Source: Fidelibacterota bacterium
GTDB lineage: Bacteria > Fidelibacterota > UBA8477 > JABMPR01
Assembly: GCA_021736185.1 (NCBI GenBank)
Contig: JAIPGJ010000018.1
Span: 1-33,181 of the forward strand
Length of the DNA stretch: 33,181 nt
Reading direction: 5' to 3'
Below are positions 1 through 9,200 of this stretch, piece after piece (within the stretch, counting starts at the first letter, position 1; each line of letters begins with the position of its first letter). The notes under the pieces are model-generated. The model did no database searches. It was not told the origin of the DNA and saw nothing but the letters and a program-made list of their open reading frames with translations. Position numbers and translations under genes: made by a program.

Positions 1-2354
1 GGGGGAATCACACAGGCTGAATCACCTGAATGGATACCGGCTTCCTCAATGTGTTGAAGAATACCTCCGATGTACACGTCCTCGCCATCACACAAAGCAT
101 CAACGTCAAATTCAAACGCGTCCTCCAGAAAGGCATCAATCAGGACGGGATGATCTCCGCTGACCAGAGCAGCCTGGGCTACATATTTATTCAGGGATTC
201 CTCAGTATAGACAATCTCCATACCACGACCACCTAAAACATAGGAGGGTCGCACCAGAACTGGATAACCAATCTCAGTTGCTACGAGAGAGGCTTCTTCA
301 ATGGTGAAGGCTGTTCCATAAGCAGGGGCAGGGATCTTTAACTTCTCAAGGATAGCACCAAATTTTTTGCGGTCTTCGGCCAGATCAATGGCCGCTGGAT
401 TGGTCCCAATAATATTTACCCCGGCATCCTGAAGCCGGTTGGCAATATTGAGGGGCGTTTGACCTCCAAATTGAACCAGCACGCCATCTGGTTGCTCCAG
501 GTCAACAATATTCATAACATTTTCAAAGGTCAGTGGTTCAAAATACAGGCGATCCGAGATATCAAAATCTGTGGAAACCGTTTCCGGGTTACAATTTACC
601 ATGATGGTTTTATAACCCATCTCATTCAAACCAAAGACAGCTTGCACACAACAATAATCGAATTCAAGACCCTGTCCGATCCGATTGGGACCCCCACCAA
701 GGATCATTACCTTTTTTCCGACAAGGGCTGTCACTTCATTTTCAGTCTCATAGCAGGAATACACATAGGAAGTTCTGGCTGGAAACTCAGCGGCGCAGGT
801 ATCAACTTCCTTAAAGGTGGGTATGATGCCTTCAGAAATTCTAAAGGCCCGTATCTCAGATTCTGTTTTGTCCAAACGCCTGGCCAACTGGATATCTGAA
901 TAGCCGCGTTGTTTATAATTTCGAATATCATCAGGTTCAAATTTGGGCGCAGGATCAAGTGCCAGTTCTTGAATCTGGAATAGAAACCAGGGATCGATTT
1001 GAGTGATTTTATGCAGGGTGTCAAGATCGACACCATCTTGAAAAGCCTTCCATATTTTCACCAGACGAAAGGCCGTGGCGAAGCGCATTTTCTTCAAGTC
1101 CAGATCACGACCCGCAACCTTTTTGGGCTCCAGTCCCACCAATCCAACTTCCAGGGAGCGAAAGGCTTTTTGTAAGCTCTCCTTAAAGGTGCGTCCAATG
1201 GCCATGACTTCACCCACAGATTGCATCTGGACACCTAAAATTCCATCGGCAGAAGGAAATTTTTCAAAATCAAAGCGAGGTACTTTGGTAACGATATAAT
1301 CGATACTGGGTTCGAAAGCAGCCAGGGTTTTCCCCGTAATCTCATTGGGTAGTTCATCCAGCAGGTAACCTACTGCCAGTTTGGCCGCGATCTTGGCAAT
1401 GGGAAAGCCAGTTGCCTTGGAGGCAAGCGCTGATGAGCGACTCACCCTGGGATTCATTTCAATCACGATCATACGCCCGGTGATGGGATCCACAGCAAAT
1501 TGGACATTTGATCCGCCGGTCTCCACACCAATGGCTCGCAAACATTCGATGGACCAATTGCGCATCTTCTGATATTCTTTATCGGTGAGGGTCATGGCTG
1601 GTGCTACCGTGACAGAGTCGCCAGTATGAACTCCCATGGGGTCAATATTTTCGATGGAACAGATAATAATGGCGTTGTCATTTTTATCCCGGACGACTTC
1701 CATTTCAAATTCTTTCCAACCCAGCAGGGACTCCTCAATTAGAACCTCTCCAATGGGGCTGGCAGAAAGACCCTTATCAACCATTTCACGAAATTCTTCA
1801 TTATTATAGGCCGTAGCACCCCCGGTACCACCCATGGTAAATGAGGGACGGATGATGGCTGGGAACCCAGTATTTTTCACCATTTCTAGAGCGGATTCAA
1901 CACTATGGGCGAATCCTCCTTTGGCGGTATCAATGCCCACGCTGTCCATGACGGCTTTGAATTTTTCTCTATCCTCTGCTTTATTGATGGCTTCCACATC
2001 AGCGCCAATAAGCTGGACATTAAATTTCTTTAGAATCCCTAATTCATCCAGTTTGATGGCCAGGTCCAGAGCCGTTTGCCCCCCAACAGTTGGTAGAATG
2101 GCATCAGGTCGTTCTTTTGCAATGATAGCGGTGACAATGGAGGGGGTCAGTGGTTCCAGATAGGTGGCATCGGCCAGTTCCCGATCGGTCATGATGGTGG
2201 CCGGGTTGGAATTGACGAGAATGATCCGGAATCCCTCTTCCCGCAGTGCTCGACAGGCTTGTGTCCCTGAATAATCAAACTCACAGGCTTGCCCAATGAC
2301 AATGGGTCCTGCACCCAGGATAAGAATGGATTTAATATCAGTTCTTTTTGGCAT
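1..2354 (-). CDS. carB: carbamoyl-phosphate synthase large subunit, 3' end cut by window
   Basis: The large subunit makes carbamoyl phosphate from bicarbonate, ATP and ammonia channelled from CarA, feeding pyrimidine and arginine synthesis in the cytoplasm. The frame starts at 2354 with [19 protein letters not shown], the family's usual N-terminus, and stays open to base 1. I checked several stretches: [16 protein letters not shown] near residue 447 and [17 protein letters not shown] close to the edge both match CarB. About 784 of the usual ~1,070 residues are present: the first ATP-grasp domain, the oligomerisation domain and most of the second ATP-grasp. The allosteric C-terminus lies beyond the window. 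The start codon lies inside the end of carA (17-nt overlap), so the two subunits are probably translationally coupled. Confidence 0.97.
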   Translation of the reverse strand, partial: MPKRTDIKSILILGAGPIVIGQACEFDYSGTQACRALREEGFRIILVNSNPATIMTDRELADATYLEPLTPSIVTAIIAKERPDAILPTVGGQTALDLAIKLDELGILKKFNVQLIGADVEAINKAEDREKFKAVMDSVGIDTAKGGFAHSVESALEMVKNTGFPAIIRPSFTMGGTGGATAYNNEEFREMVDKGLSASPIGEVLIEESLLGWKEFEMEVVRDKNDNAIIICSIENIDPMGVHTGDSVTVAPAMTLTDKEYQKMRNWSIECLRAIGVETGGSNVQFAVDPITGRMIVIEMNPRVSRSSALASKATGFPIAKIAAKLAVGYLLDELPNEITGKTLAAFEPSIDYIVTKVPRFDFEKFPSADGILGVQMQSVGEVMAIGRTFKESLQKAFRSLEVGLVGLEPKKVAGRDLDLKKMRFATAFRLVKIWKAFQDGVDLDTLHKITQIDPWFLFQIQELALDPAPKFEPDDIRNYKQRGYSDIQLARRLDKTESEIRAFRISEGIIPTFKEVDTCAAEFPARTSYVYSCYETENEVTALVGKKVMILGGGPNRIGQGLEFDYCCVQAVFGLNEMGYKTIMVNCNPETVSTDFDISDRLYFEPLTFENVMNIVDLEQPDGVLVQFGGQTPLNIANRLQDAGVNIIGTNPAAIDLAEDRKKFGAILEKLKIPAPAYGTAFTIEEASLVATEIGYPVLVRPSYVLGGRGMEIVYTEESLNKYVAQAALVSGDHPVLIDAFLEDAFEFDVDALCDGEDVYIGGILQHIEEAGIHSGDSACVIP

Positions 2355-3438
2355 GGATATCCATCATTCCAATAAATTCTTTAAATAAATAGCGGGAGTC
2401 ATGTGGTCCCGGACTGGCTTCAGGGTGATACTGCACTGAAAAAGCAGGGCTGTTTTTGCAGCGTACCCCTTCCAGAGTACCATCATTCAAATTGATATGA
2501 GTTATTTCCAGATGATCCGGAAGGCTGGAGGGTTCCACGGCAAAACCATGGTTCTGGCTGGTAATTTCTACCCTACCATTCAGCTGATTCTTGACTGGGT
2601 GATTCGCCCCGCGATGACCAAATTTTAATTTGTATGTGCTGGCCCCCAGAGCCAAGGATAGGATTTGATGACCTAAACAGATACCAAATATTGGTTTCTT
2701 ATCCAGAAGTGATTTTACAGTTTCAATGGCATAATCTACTGGCTCTGGATCCCCGGGACCATTGGACAGGAAAACGCCATCAGGCTTTAAATCCAGAATG
2801 TCTTGAGCAGAGCTTGTTGCCGGGACAATGATCACTTCACAATCATTTTCTGCGAGCTGTCTGATGATGTTGTATTTGATTCCTAAATCGAGCGCCACGA
2901 CGCGATAAGCATGGGAGGACTTTTCACTCGGCCAGATCCATTTATGCTGGCAACTCACTTCTTTAACCAGGTCCTGCCCGGTCATAGCAGGTACGGATTG
3001 CAGCTTGTTTTTTAACGAAGCCAGGTCCAGATCATCACTGCTGATGATCGCATTCATGGCGCCGTCATCACGAATGATGCGTGTGAGGGAGCGGGTGTCA
3101 ATCCCTTGTATTCCGACTATGCCTGCTTGACTCAGGTAGTCTTGAAGACTTTGATGAGCACGATAGTTGGAGTGGACTGGACTGGCTTCCCTGACAATAA
3201 ATCCTTTTGCCTGGATATTATTGCTTTCGATATCTTCAAGATTTACACCATAATTTCCAATCTGGGGGGCGGTCATAGTAATAATCTGTCCGCAGTAGGA
3301 TGGGTCTGTAAGAATTTCCTGGTAGCCTGTCATGCTGGTATTAAAACAGACTTCACCACCGGTGGTACCGATAGCGCCCAAAGAAAATCCTTTAAAGTGG
3401 TGTCCGTTTTCCAGCAAGAGGATGGCGGGCTTTTTCAT
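2338..3438 (-). CDS. carA: carbamoyl-phosphate synthase small (glutaminase) subunit
   Basis: CarA hydrolyses glutamine and passes ammonia to CarB. The 366-residue length is normal. The N-terminal CPSase small-subunit domain (about 1-150) begins [19 protein letters not shown] and includes [12 protein letters not shown] near 37-48. The C-terminal class I amidotransferase domain (about 178-360) carries [10 protein letters not shown] at 225, the nucleophile Cys254 in [13 protein letters not shown] at 298 and the catalytic His338 and Glu340 in [13 protein letters not shown]. All catalytic residues are present, so it should be active. It is the first gene of the leftward carAB pair. A weak AGG lies just upstream of the ATG. 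I could not find a convincing promoter, PyrR site or arginine operator in the roughly 190-bp divergent region before the rightward acetyltransferase gene. Confidence 0.98.
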   Translation of the reverse strand: MKKPAILLLENGHHFKGFSLGAIGTTGGEVCFNTSMTGYQEILTDPSYCGQIITMTAPQIGNYGVNLEDIESNNIQAKGFIVREASPVHSNYRAHQSLQDYLSQAGIVGIQGIDTRSLTRIIRDDGAMNAIISSDDLDLASLKNKLQSVPAMTGQDLVKEVSCQHKWIWPSEKSSHAYRVVALDLGIKYNIIRQLAENDCEVIIVPATSSAQDILDLKPDGVFLSNGPGDPEPVDYAIETVKSLLDKKPIFGICLGHQILSLALGASTYKLKFGHRGANHPVKNQLNGRVEITSQNHGFAVEPSSLPDHLEITHINLNDGTLEGVRCKNSPAFSVQYHPEASPGPHDSRYLFKEFIGMMDIHAKKN

Positions 3439-3620
3439 TAAAACCTAATCTCACTTTTTATCCTCGATCTGCAACCCAAAAAATGAGTTATTCAGATAAT
3501 TCGAGAAAATAATTTACGGAGTTTTTACTTTTCGCCTAAAAAATTGAGGGTGTGACATTTTTAATTCGCTGGACGGAGGGGAAACTCAAGTTAATATCAA
3601 ATGCATCTGAATGATGATGT

Positions 3621-3625
3621 GGAGG
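3621..3625 (+). promoter_or_regulatory. ribosome binding site deciding the GNAT start
   Basis: GGAGG sits 6 nt before the ATG at 3632. This makes 3632 a better start than the in-frame ATGs at 3611, 3614 and so on, which precede or overlap this site. Confidence 0.7.
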
Positions 3626-3631
3626 CAGGTC

Positions 3632-4189
3632 ATGAAAGTGTATCTCGAAACCCAACGAATGATACTGAGAGAATTTACAGAAGCAGATGTGGACTTGCTT
3701 GTCGATCTGGATTCTGACCCAGAGGTCACTCGTTTCATCAATGGTGGTAAGCCCACTCCTCATGATTATATCTCTAAAATTGTGATGCCAAAGATTCTGG
3801 AATATTATAAAAATGATAATGGCTTGGGTATCTGGGCATGTCTGGATAAAAATGATCAGGCATTCATGGGTTGGTTATTGCTGAGGCCTAGTCACTCTGA
3901 TCCTAGCGAGACTGAGCTGGGTTACCGCTTCAAACAAAAATATTGGGGTAAGGGAGTCGCCACAGAAGGTTCAGCAGCCCTGGTGAAGAAGGGTTTTGAA
4001 GAACTTCATGTTGCTGTCATCATGGCGACGGCGGACCCTGCGAATGATGCCTCCAGGAGGGTCATGGAGAAAGTTGGTCTGCGCTTTGAAAAAGAACTGA
4101 CGGAACCAGATGGTTTTGTCGTCCTGAAATACCGACTTGATCGTAAGGATTATTTCAAGCAAAAAGCCATGGAAAATTCAGCTAATTGA
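3632..4189 (+). CDS. GNAT N-acetyltransferase, RimJ/RimL type
   Basis: This 185-residue protein begins MKVYLETQRMILREFTEAD, the classic opening of acetyltransferases of the RimJ/RimL (Acetyltransf_3) family that move an acetyl group from acetyl-CoA to an amine. Later landmarks are ELGYRFKQKYWGKGVATEG (about 101-119), which holds the acetyl-CoA pyrophosphate-binding loop, and NDASRRVMEKVGLRFEKE (about 142-159), the usual terminal helix and strand. The start at 3632 is chosen because of the GGAGG 6 nt upstream. The substrate cannot be told: relatives modify ribosomal proteins, antibiotics or small amines. It is divergent from carA and followed after 25 nt by a PF11756 gene, with which it may share a transcript. 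Confidence 0.88.
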   Translation: MKVYLETQRMILREFTEADVDLLVDLDSDPEVTRFINGGKPTPHDYISKIVMPKILEYYKNDNGLGIWACLDKNDQAFMGWLLLRPSHSDPSETELGYRFKQKYWGKGVATEGSAALVKKGFEELHVAVIMATADPANDASRRVMEKVGLRFEKELTEPDGFVVLKYRLDRKDYFKQKAMENSAN

Positions 4190-4214
4190 TGATACCACTG
4201 ATTGAAAAATAATT

Positions 4215-4607
4215 ATGTCTATATTTACAAATAGAATTGAGCGTGAAGCTAAAACCGTCGAGGTGATGATTGGGCTCTATTGCAAAAATCACCACGGACT
4301 GTCTGTCACGGATTGCCCGACTTGCTCAGAGCTGCAAAATTATGCCATTGACAGACTCCACCATTGCCCCTTTCATGAAGGTAAAACCTCATGTAAAAAC
4401 TGCCCGATCCATTGCTATAAACCTGGCATCAAGGATGATATTAAGCAAGTGATGCGCTATTCCGGTCCGCGGATGATGCTCCGGCACCCCATCTTAACCC
4501 TGTTTCATTTTAGTGATAATCGACGCAAAGAACCGCTGTCCATGCTGACTCAACCACCTCCTGTTGAACCGGATGAAGTTGAGGATTGTAGCGGTCCAAT
4601 TAACTGA
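4215..4607 (+). CDS. PF11756 (nitrous oxide-stimulated promoter) family, Cys-rich
   Basis: A small 130-residue cytoplasmic protein with a dense set of cysteines: Cys23 (LYCKNHH), Cys34 and Cys37 (CPTC), Cys51 (HHCPFHEGK), Cys60 and Cys63 (CKNC) and Cys67 (HCYKPG). The segment YAIDRLHHCPF followed by CKNCPIHCYKP and VMRYSGPRMMLRHP is the signature I associate with PF11756. The family name refers to an expression observation and no biochemical role is established to my knowledge. The ordered Cys and His residues suggest binding of zinc or an iron-sulfur cluster; this is inference. The last 25 or so residues are proline- and acid-rich and look disordered. No strong ribosome binding site precedes the ATG, which fits read-through from the acetyltransferase gene 25 nt upstream. 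Confidence 0.8.
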   Translation: MSIFTNRIEREAKTVEVMIGLYCKNHHGLSVTDCPTCSELQNYAIDRLHHCPFHEGKTSCKNCPIHCYKPGIKDDIKQVMRYSGPRMMLRHPILTLFHFSDNRRKEPLSMLTQPPPVEPDEVEDCSGPIN

Positions 4608-4718
4608 GTAACAGCCTCAACAAAACCAGGGGGGTTAGCCATCTATCGACGCCTGCGGTTATGATAGGCAAGCCCAGAGAAAATAATCTACTCAATTTCA
4701 AATTTTAAATCAGAAATG

Positions 4719-4800
<82 letters not shown>

Positions 4801-4829
4801 ACAAATTGTGTTTCACCCCTTTCGAGCCA

Positions 4830-4842
4830 CCGCCACTGGCGG
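4830..4842. repeat. GC palindrome in tRNA-like relic
   Basis: CCGCC-ACT-GGCGG forms a perfect 5-bp stem with a 3-nt loop. It interrupts the similarity to the 3' acceptor strand of tRNA-Thr. Confidence 0.65.
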
Positions 4843-4922
4843 GGTTCAGCCTCCAGTCTACTTCTCACAACTTCGCCTTGGCGGGCAGGGAGACACAACG
4901 ACTGCTCTACCAACTGCTTGTC

Positions 4923-4948
4923 CCGTCGTAGCCGGTAGGCGCAGACGG
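4923..4948. repeat. GC palindrome inserted in D-arm of tRNA-like relic
   Basis: CCGTC and GACGG (5 bp) enclose GCC-GGTA-GGC (3 bp) with symmetric 3-nt internal loops. The unit lies precisely in the insertion that splits the copied D arm. Confidence 0.65.
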
Positions 4949-4950
4949 AA

Positions 4951-4970
4951 GCTAGGGTGGCATTAAAAAA
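4951..4970. repeat. 20-bp direct repeat, copy 2
   Basis: This is an exact copy of 4781-4800, 170 bp away, at the outer edge of the tRNA-like relic. A related 14-base match (TGCTCTACCAACTG) occurs at 4766-4779 and 4903-4916. Confidence 0.9.
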
Positions 4971-5101
4971 GCGCGTGAATATATATTTCCTTCAATCGCT
5001 TGGCAAGCAATGCTGAGATCAAACTCATTCCCCAATTCGTGAGCAAGTTGGTATTTTAAAAAGACTGACATCTCTGCTTCAGACCATTACTTTAATAGAC
5101 T

Positions 5102-5602
5102 ATGGAAATTTTAACCTTACTTTTGATTATCACCATCACCACGATCTCGGCTGTGACGATCTGGTTGAATCTACCCGGTAGTTTCCTCATGCTCATTTTT
5201 ATCTTCATTTGGGCCTGGATAGGTAATTTCATGCTGATTTCGGTTCCGGAGATAATTATTCTTCTGGGTCTCATGCTCTTGCTCGAGGTCCTTGAACTGT
5301 TTCTCAGCGGCCTGGCAGCCAAATATAGTGGCGCTGAAAAACGAACGGCTTTCCTGGCAGTTATCGGTGGAGTTCTGGGAACATTCGTTTTGGGTAGTAT
5401 GTTCTTTATTGTAGGTGCTGTACTCGGCTTATTTCTGGGATCCTATTTAGGAGCTTATTGGGGTGAGCACCAGGCGGGCAAATCTCCAGCAGAGGCGCGA
5501 CGGGCAGCGCTGGGTGCCCTCATGGGAAGTATTGCAGGGAAAGTGATCAAGAGCGCCACCATGGTGATTATTGGAGTATGGATGATCAGGGAGATTTTAT
5601 GA
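5102..5602 (+). CDS. DUF456 family integral membrane protein
   Basis: This 166-residue protein is almost wholly hydrophobic, with about five or six membrane segments (roughly 2-22, 25-45, 50-72, 84-103, 104-124 and 147-164). The glycine-rich central part (GGVLGTFVLGSMFFIVGAVL) followed by EHQAGKSPAEARRAALGAL is typical of DUF456 (PF04306), small inner-membrane proteins of unknown function in which glycine-zipper helices are interrupted by a short charged loop. The ATG at 5102 fits the first membrane helix directly; no clear ribosome binding site is seen. Its stop overlaps the start of the DUF4159 gene as ATGA (5599-5602), so the two are translationally coupled. It is the first gene of the five-gene run to 12801. 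Confidence 0.85.
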   Translation: MEILTLLLIITITTISAVTIWLNLPGSFLMLIFIFIWAWIGNFMLISVPEIIILLGLMLLLEVLELFLSGLAAKYSGAEKRTAFLAVIGGVLGTFVLGSMFFIVGAVLGLFLGSYLGAYWGEHQAGKSPAEARRAALGALMGSIAGKVIKSATMVIIGVWMIREIL

Positions 5603-6258
5603 TTCATAAAAGAGGACTAAGTTGGGCCTTATTTGCCCTGCTGGGAACAGGCTCTCTAGTGGCTCAGGATATTCATGTTACCCGCCTCCATTATGATGGA
5701 GGGGGCGATTGGTATGCCAATCCAAGCTCTCTGCCCAATCTCATTGCTTTTATAAACACAGAAACCAATATCCGGGTGGACCCAGAGGAATACAGAGTCA
5801 AAATCACTGACACAGATCTTTACAATCACCCCTTCCTCTATATGACCGGTCATGGGAATGTAAGTTTCAGTAAAGAAGAAGTGCAGAAGCTACGTGATTA
5901 TCTTGCCTCAGGTGGTTTTCTTCATGCTGATGATAATTATGGAATGGATCAGTCTTTTCGCCGTGAAATGAAAAAGGTATTCCCAAAAAAGGAATGGGTC
6001 GATTTACCCCATGATCACCCGATTTTCAGTTCATATTTTTCCATGATAAATGGATTGCCAAAGATTCATGAACACGATGGAAAAGCCCCTCAAGCGCTAG
6101 CCCTCTTCCATCATGGTCGCGTGGTGGTTCTTTACACCTACGAAAGTGACCTGGGGGATGGTTGGGAGGATCCCGAAGTCCATCAAGATGGGGAGAAAAA
6201 GCACCGTGATGCCCTGGAGATGGGTACGAACATTCTAATATATGCCTTCACTCATTAA
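5599..6258 (+). CDS. secreted DUF4159-domain protein
   Basis: This 219-residue protein has a Sec signal peptide (MIHKRGLSWALFALLGTGSLVAQ, cleaved near residue 23). The mature part opens with IHVTRLHYDGGGDWYANPSS, the characteristic start of DUF4159 (PF13709), and continues with FLYMTGHG and RDYLASGGFLHADDN near 105-119. DUF4159 is thought to adopt a class I amidotransferase-like fold but lacks its Cys-His-Glu triad; here HADDN stands where a nucleophile elbow would be. The start at 5599 is chosen because of GGGAG nearby and the ATGA overlap with the DUF456 gene; an in-frame ATG at 5578 would put seven extra residues before the signal peptide. Genes of this family often accompany DUF4175 proteins and MoxR/VWA clusters; here DUF4175 follows after 3 nt. 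Its function is unknown. Confidence 0.87.
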   Translation: MIHKRGLSWALFALLGTGSLVAQDIHVTRLHYDGGGDWYANPSSLPNLIAFINTETNIRVDPEEYRVKITDTDLYNHPFLYMTGHGNVSFSKEEVQKLRDYLASGGFLHADDNYGMDQSFRREMKKVFPKKEWVDLPHDHPIFSSYFSMINGLPKIHEHDGKAPQALALFHHGRVVVLYTYESDLGDGWEDPEVHQDGEKKHRDALEMGTNILIYAFTH

Positions 6259-6261
6259 GCA

Positions 6262-9200
6262 ATGACCCAACGAATCAATCCTGAACCAGCCCGCGTGGAC
6301 TCTCGCAGTCCGGAGCTCTTGAAACTGGCCCAACATGCCCGCAGTGAAGCTCGTGGAAAAGGCGCACTCCTTGGCGTTGCCGGATTTTCCACGATTATTA
6401 TCCTGGTCAGTCTTTTTATCTGGTTGGAAAGCTTTCGTTACTTCAATCCAGAATCAAAAGTGCTTTTACTAAGTATCCTGGGTGGACTGGGATTACTGGC
6501 CTTCGTTGGAATATTAGGGGTATTTTGGCTCTTAAAGAAACAACAAATACAGTCCACAAAACCAGAAAATCTGGCGTTGCGGATTGGTGAAAAACTCCCT
6601 GAAATTGGTGACCGGATTCTTAATGCAGTTCAATTAAGTAAGACGGTGGCTCCTGAGGGTATTTCCCGAAGCCTGCATGAAGCAGCAGTGGAATCTGGAA
6701 TAAATGTCATTGAACAGGTCCCATCAAGCCTCTTATTCCCAAGCGAAATTTTAAAACACTATTTGAAAAGAGTTGGAATTGGAGTTGGCGTCCTGCTGTT
6801 GCTGTACCTGGTCAATTTTCAAAGGACCAATGCAGCCATCGCTCGCTTGAGTCAACCCGAGGTCGCTTATGAATATCCCCTGCCCATTGAACTACAATTG
6901 AGCGTGCCGAGTAACCAGGTCTTGGCTGGAGATAGTTTGCTCCTCACAGGTCATGTTTCAGGACGTTCCCTGGACCAGGTTGAGGTGATCATACGGACGC
7001 GTAAAGATTCCAGCATTTTTCCTGTTCGTGTGTTAGACCAAAGCTTTAGCATGCCCATGAATCATTTGCTCAATAGTTTTACCGCCGTTGCCAGAGTTGC
7101 CAATACCCGGCCGTGGGAACCCTGGAAAATGATTGAATCAGCTGCTCTGGATGTCCAGGTCATCAACCGTCCCCTGGTCCAGGATTTAGCGGTTCGCATT
7201 CGACCTCCTGGCTATACCAGGCTGCCTACAGAAATTCTGACACGCAATATTATGGATATTAGCGGATTCAAGGGCTCGCGTATTATTATTGAAGGTCTTG
7301 CATCGAAAGAAATTGCCTCCGCTGTGCTCCATTTTAAGCAGGCTAAATCCATCCCCATCACCATGGAGGGACCTCGATTCAAGGTCTCATTTACACTCCA
7401 GCGACCCGATGAGATGTGGATTGAGTTGGTCGATCATGAGGATGTCCATAATCTGGATCCCCTGGTTTATCCCATTTATGTAGCCCATGATCTTCCACCG
7501 ATTATCCGGGTGCTCATTCCCGGCCAGGATGTGGTTTTGGGTGAAAACATGATCCTGCCTACTCGCTTGAAACTTGATGATGATTTTGGCTTTTCCAGGC
7601 TTGAGCTTAATTATCAGATACAACACCCTGACTATCTCATGGAAGATACCACCATCTACCAGGTGAAAATCGATTTGCCCAGCTCCGAATTGAGTTCTCT
7701 GGAATTCAATCATACCTGGGATATGAGTAAGCTGAGCATCATGCCAGAGGATGCCATTCAGTATTGGTTTAAGGTTTGGGACAACAATAGTATAGATGGC
7801 CCTCAACAGGCCTCAACTCAAAAGTGGTTGGCCAGACTACCCTCTTTGGATGAGATGTTTGAAGAAATTGCCCAGGGCAATGAAAAGGTCAAACAGGAAC
7901 AGGAAGATGTTCTTGAAATAGTCAAGGAAATCAAGGAAAAAGTGAGTGAGCTGGCTCTTGAAGTGCAAAAAGATCCCAATCTGTCCTGGGAACAGCAGCA
8001 GGAAGCCAGTGAGGCCATGGAGCAGGTCAAAGACCTTAAAGAGCAACTGGAGAACATCAGTAAGCAATTAGATCAAATGATGTCTTCGGCTGAGGAGCAA
8101 AACCTTTTCAGTGAAGAGACCCTGGATAAATATGCAGAGCTTCAACAGTTGATGGAACAGCTCATCACACCTGAACTCAGGGAAGCCATGGAACGTCTCC
8201 AGGAGGTCATGGATAAAGACAATCCCAGAGAGATGGAAGCCGCTCTTGAAGATTTTCAAGCAGCCATGGAAAATTTCCAAAAAAGTGTTGAGCGGACCCT
8301 GGAAATTTTTAAACAGATTGAGATTGAACAAAAAATTGATGAGCTGGCAACGCGCCTCAACGACCTGGCCGAAAGGCAGGAAGCATTAAACGCTGACATG
8401 AAGGAAGGCGATACAGCTGATGCTGCCACCCAGGAAGAGAAAATTGCCAGTGATTTTGATAAAGCCCAGCAACTGGCAGAGACCCTGGAAGATCTTCTCA
8501 ACCAATCTGAGGATCTCTCTTCAGAATCTGTTCAAGCATTGCAGGAGCAGATGCAGCAGGAACAAATAAGTCAGAATCTGGAAGAGGCAGCCCAGCTTAT
8601 GGCAGCCGGTGACATGTCCAAGGCGACACCTCCCTCAGAACAGGCCGAAAAGTCCTTGAAAAAGATGGCGGCTCAATCAAGTCAGATGCAATCAAATCTC
8701 CAGCAGCAAATGATGGCTGAAGTGATGTCCGAATTTCGGTCTGCCCTGCTTAAAACCTTAAGAATCTCACAGGCTCAAGAGGCATTGGAGGGGCCAACGG
8801 CCCAAACCTCGCGCCAGAGTTCGCTACTCCGGGATTATGCTGATTCTCAGATGGGACTCATGCAAGGCTTGCAGCAATTATCATCAGAACTCCAGGAATT
8901 GGGGAATAAGACTTTTGCTGTTTCTCCTGCCATGGGTCGCTCCATGGGCTCGGTTCAAGCGAATATGCAGGAAGCCATCAAAGAACTGGAAGCAAGAAAT
9001 CCAGGTAAATCCTCCCAGTTACAGGCAGCTGCCCGGGAAAGTTTAAATCGTCTGGCCAGACAACTGGCTAATTCCATGGAATCTCTCCAGGAGTCTGGAG
9101 AAGCCAGTGGCTTTAGTGAGTACATGCAGCAATTACAGCAAATGGCAGGGCAGCAACAGGGGCTGAACCAGCAGACCATGATGCAGCTGGGGGCTGGCAG

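Larger units (their letters stand above)
4824..4961 (-). pseudogene. tRNA-Thr-like relic carrying GC-rich palindromic inserts
   Basis: Read on the minus strand, this segment starts with the same bases as the adjacent tRNA-Thr (GCCACCCTAGC), then has about 34 extra bases, then resumes with CAGTTGGTAGAGC, the rest of the D arm. After that, tRNA similarity is lost in a run of GC-rich repeats, and GGTGGCTC at the far end resembles the 3' acceptor strand and flank of the real tRNA. No cloverleaf with an anticodon arm can be formed, so it is not a working tRNA. The inserted parts are palindromic (listed separately). The identity with the real gene extends 9 bp into its 5' flank (CATTAAAAAA on the plus strand), suggesting tandem duplication followed by insertions. 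The order of events is inference. Confidence 0.6.

Noticed and set aside
459-899. Open frame on the plus strand inside carB
   Set aside because: It lies opposite the carB frame, whose translation matches CarB in the sampled positions. It has no ribosome binding site and no recognisable protein.
3439-3610. PyrR or arginine attenuation site before carA
   Set aside because: I found no convincing anti-terminator and terminator pair, PyrR-binding loop or ARG box in this region.
4636-4675. Terminator after the PF11756 gene
   Set aside because: The inverted repeat is bulged, with only five contiguous pairs and no T-run, so it is too weak to annotate.
4951-4970. Phage attachment site at tRNA-Thr
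   Set aside because: The direct repeat is only 170 bp away from its partner, with no integrase or cargo between; a duplication with small insertions fits better.
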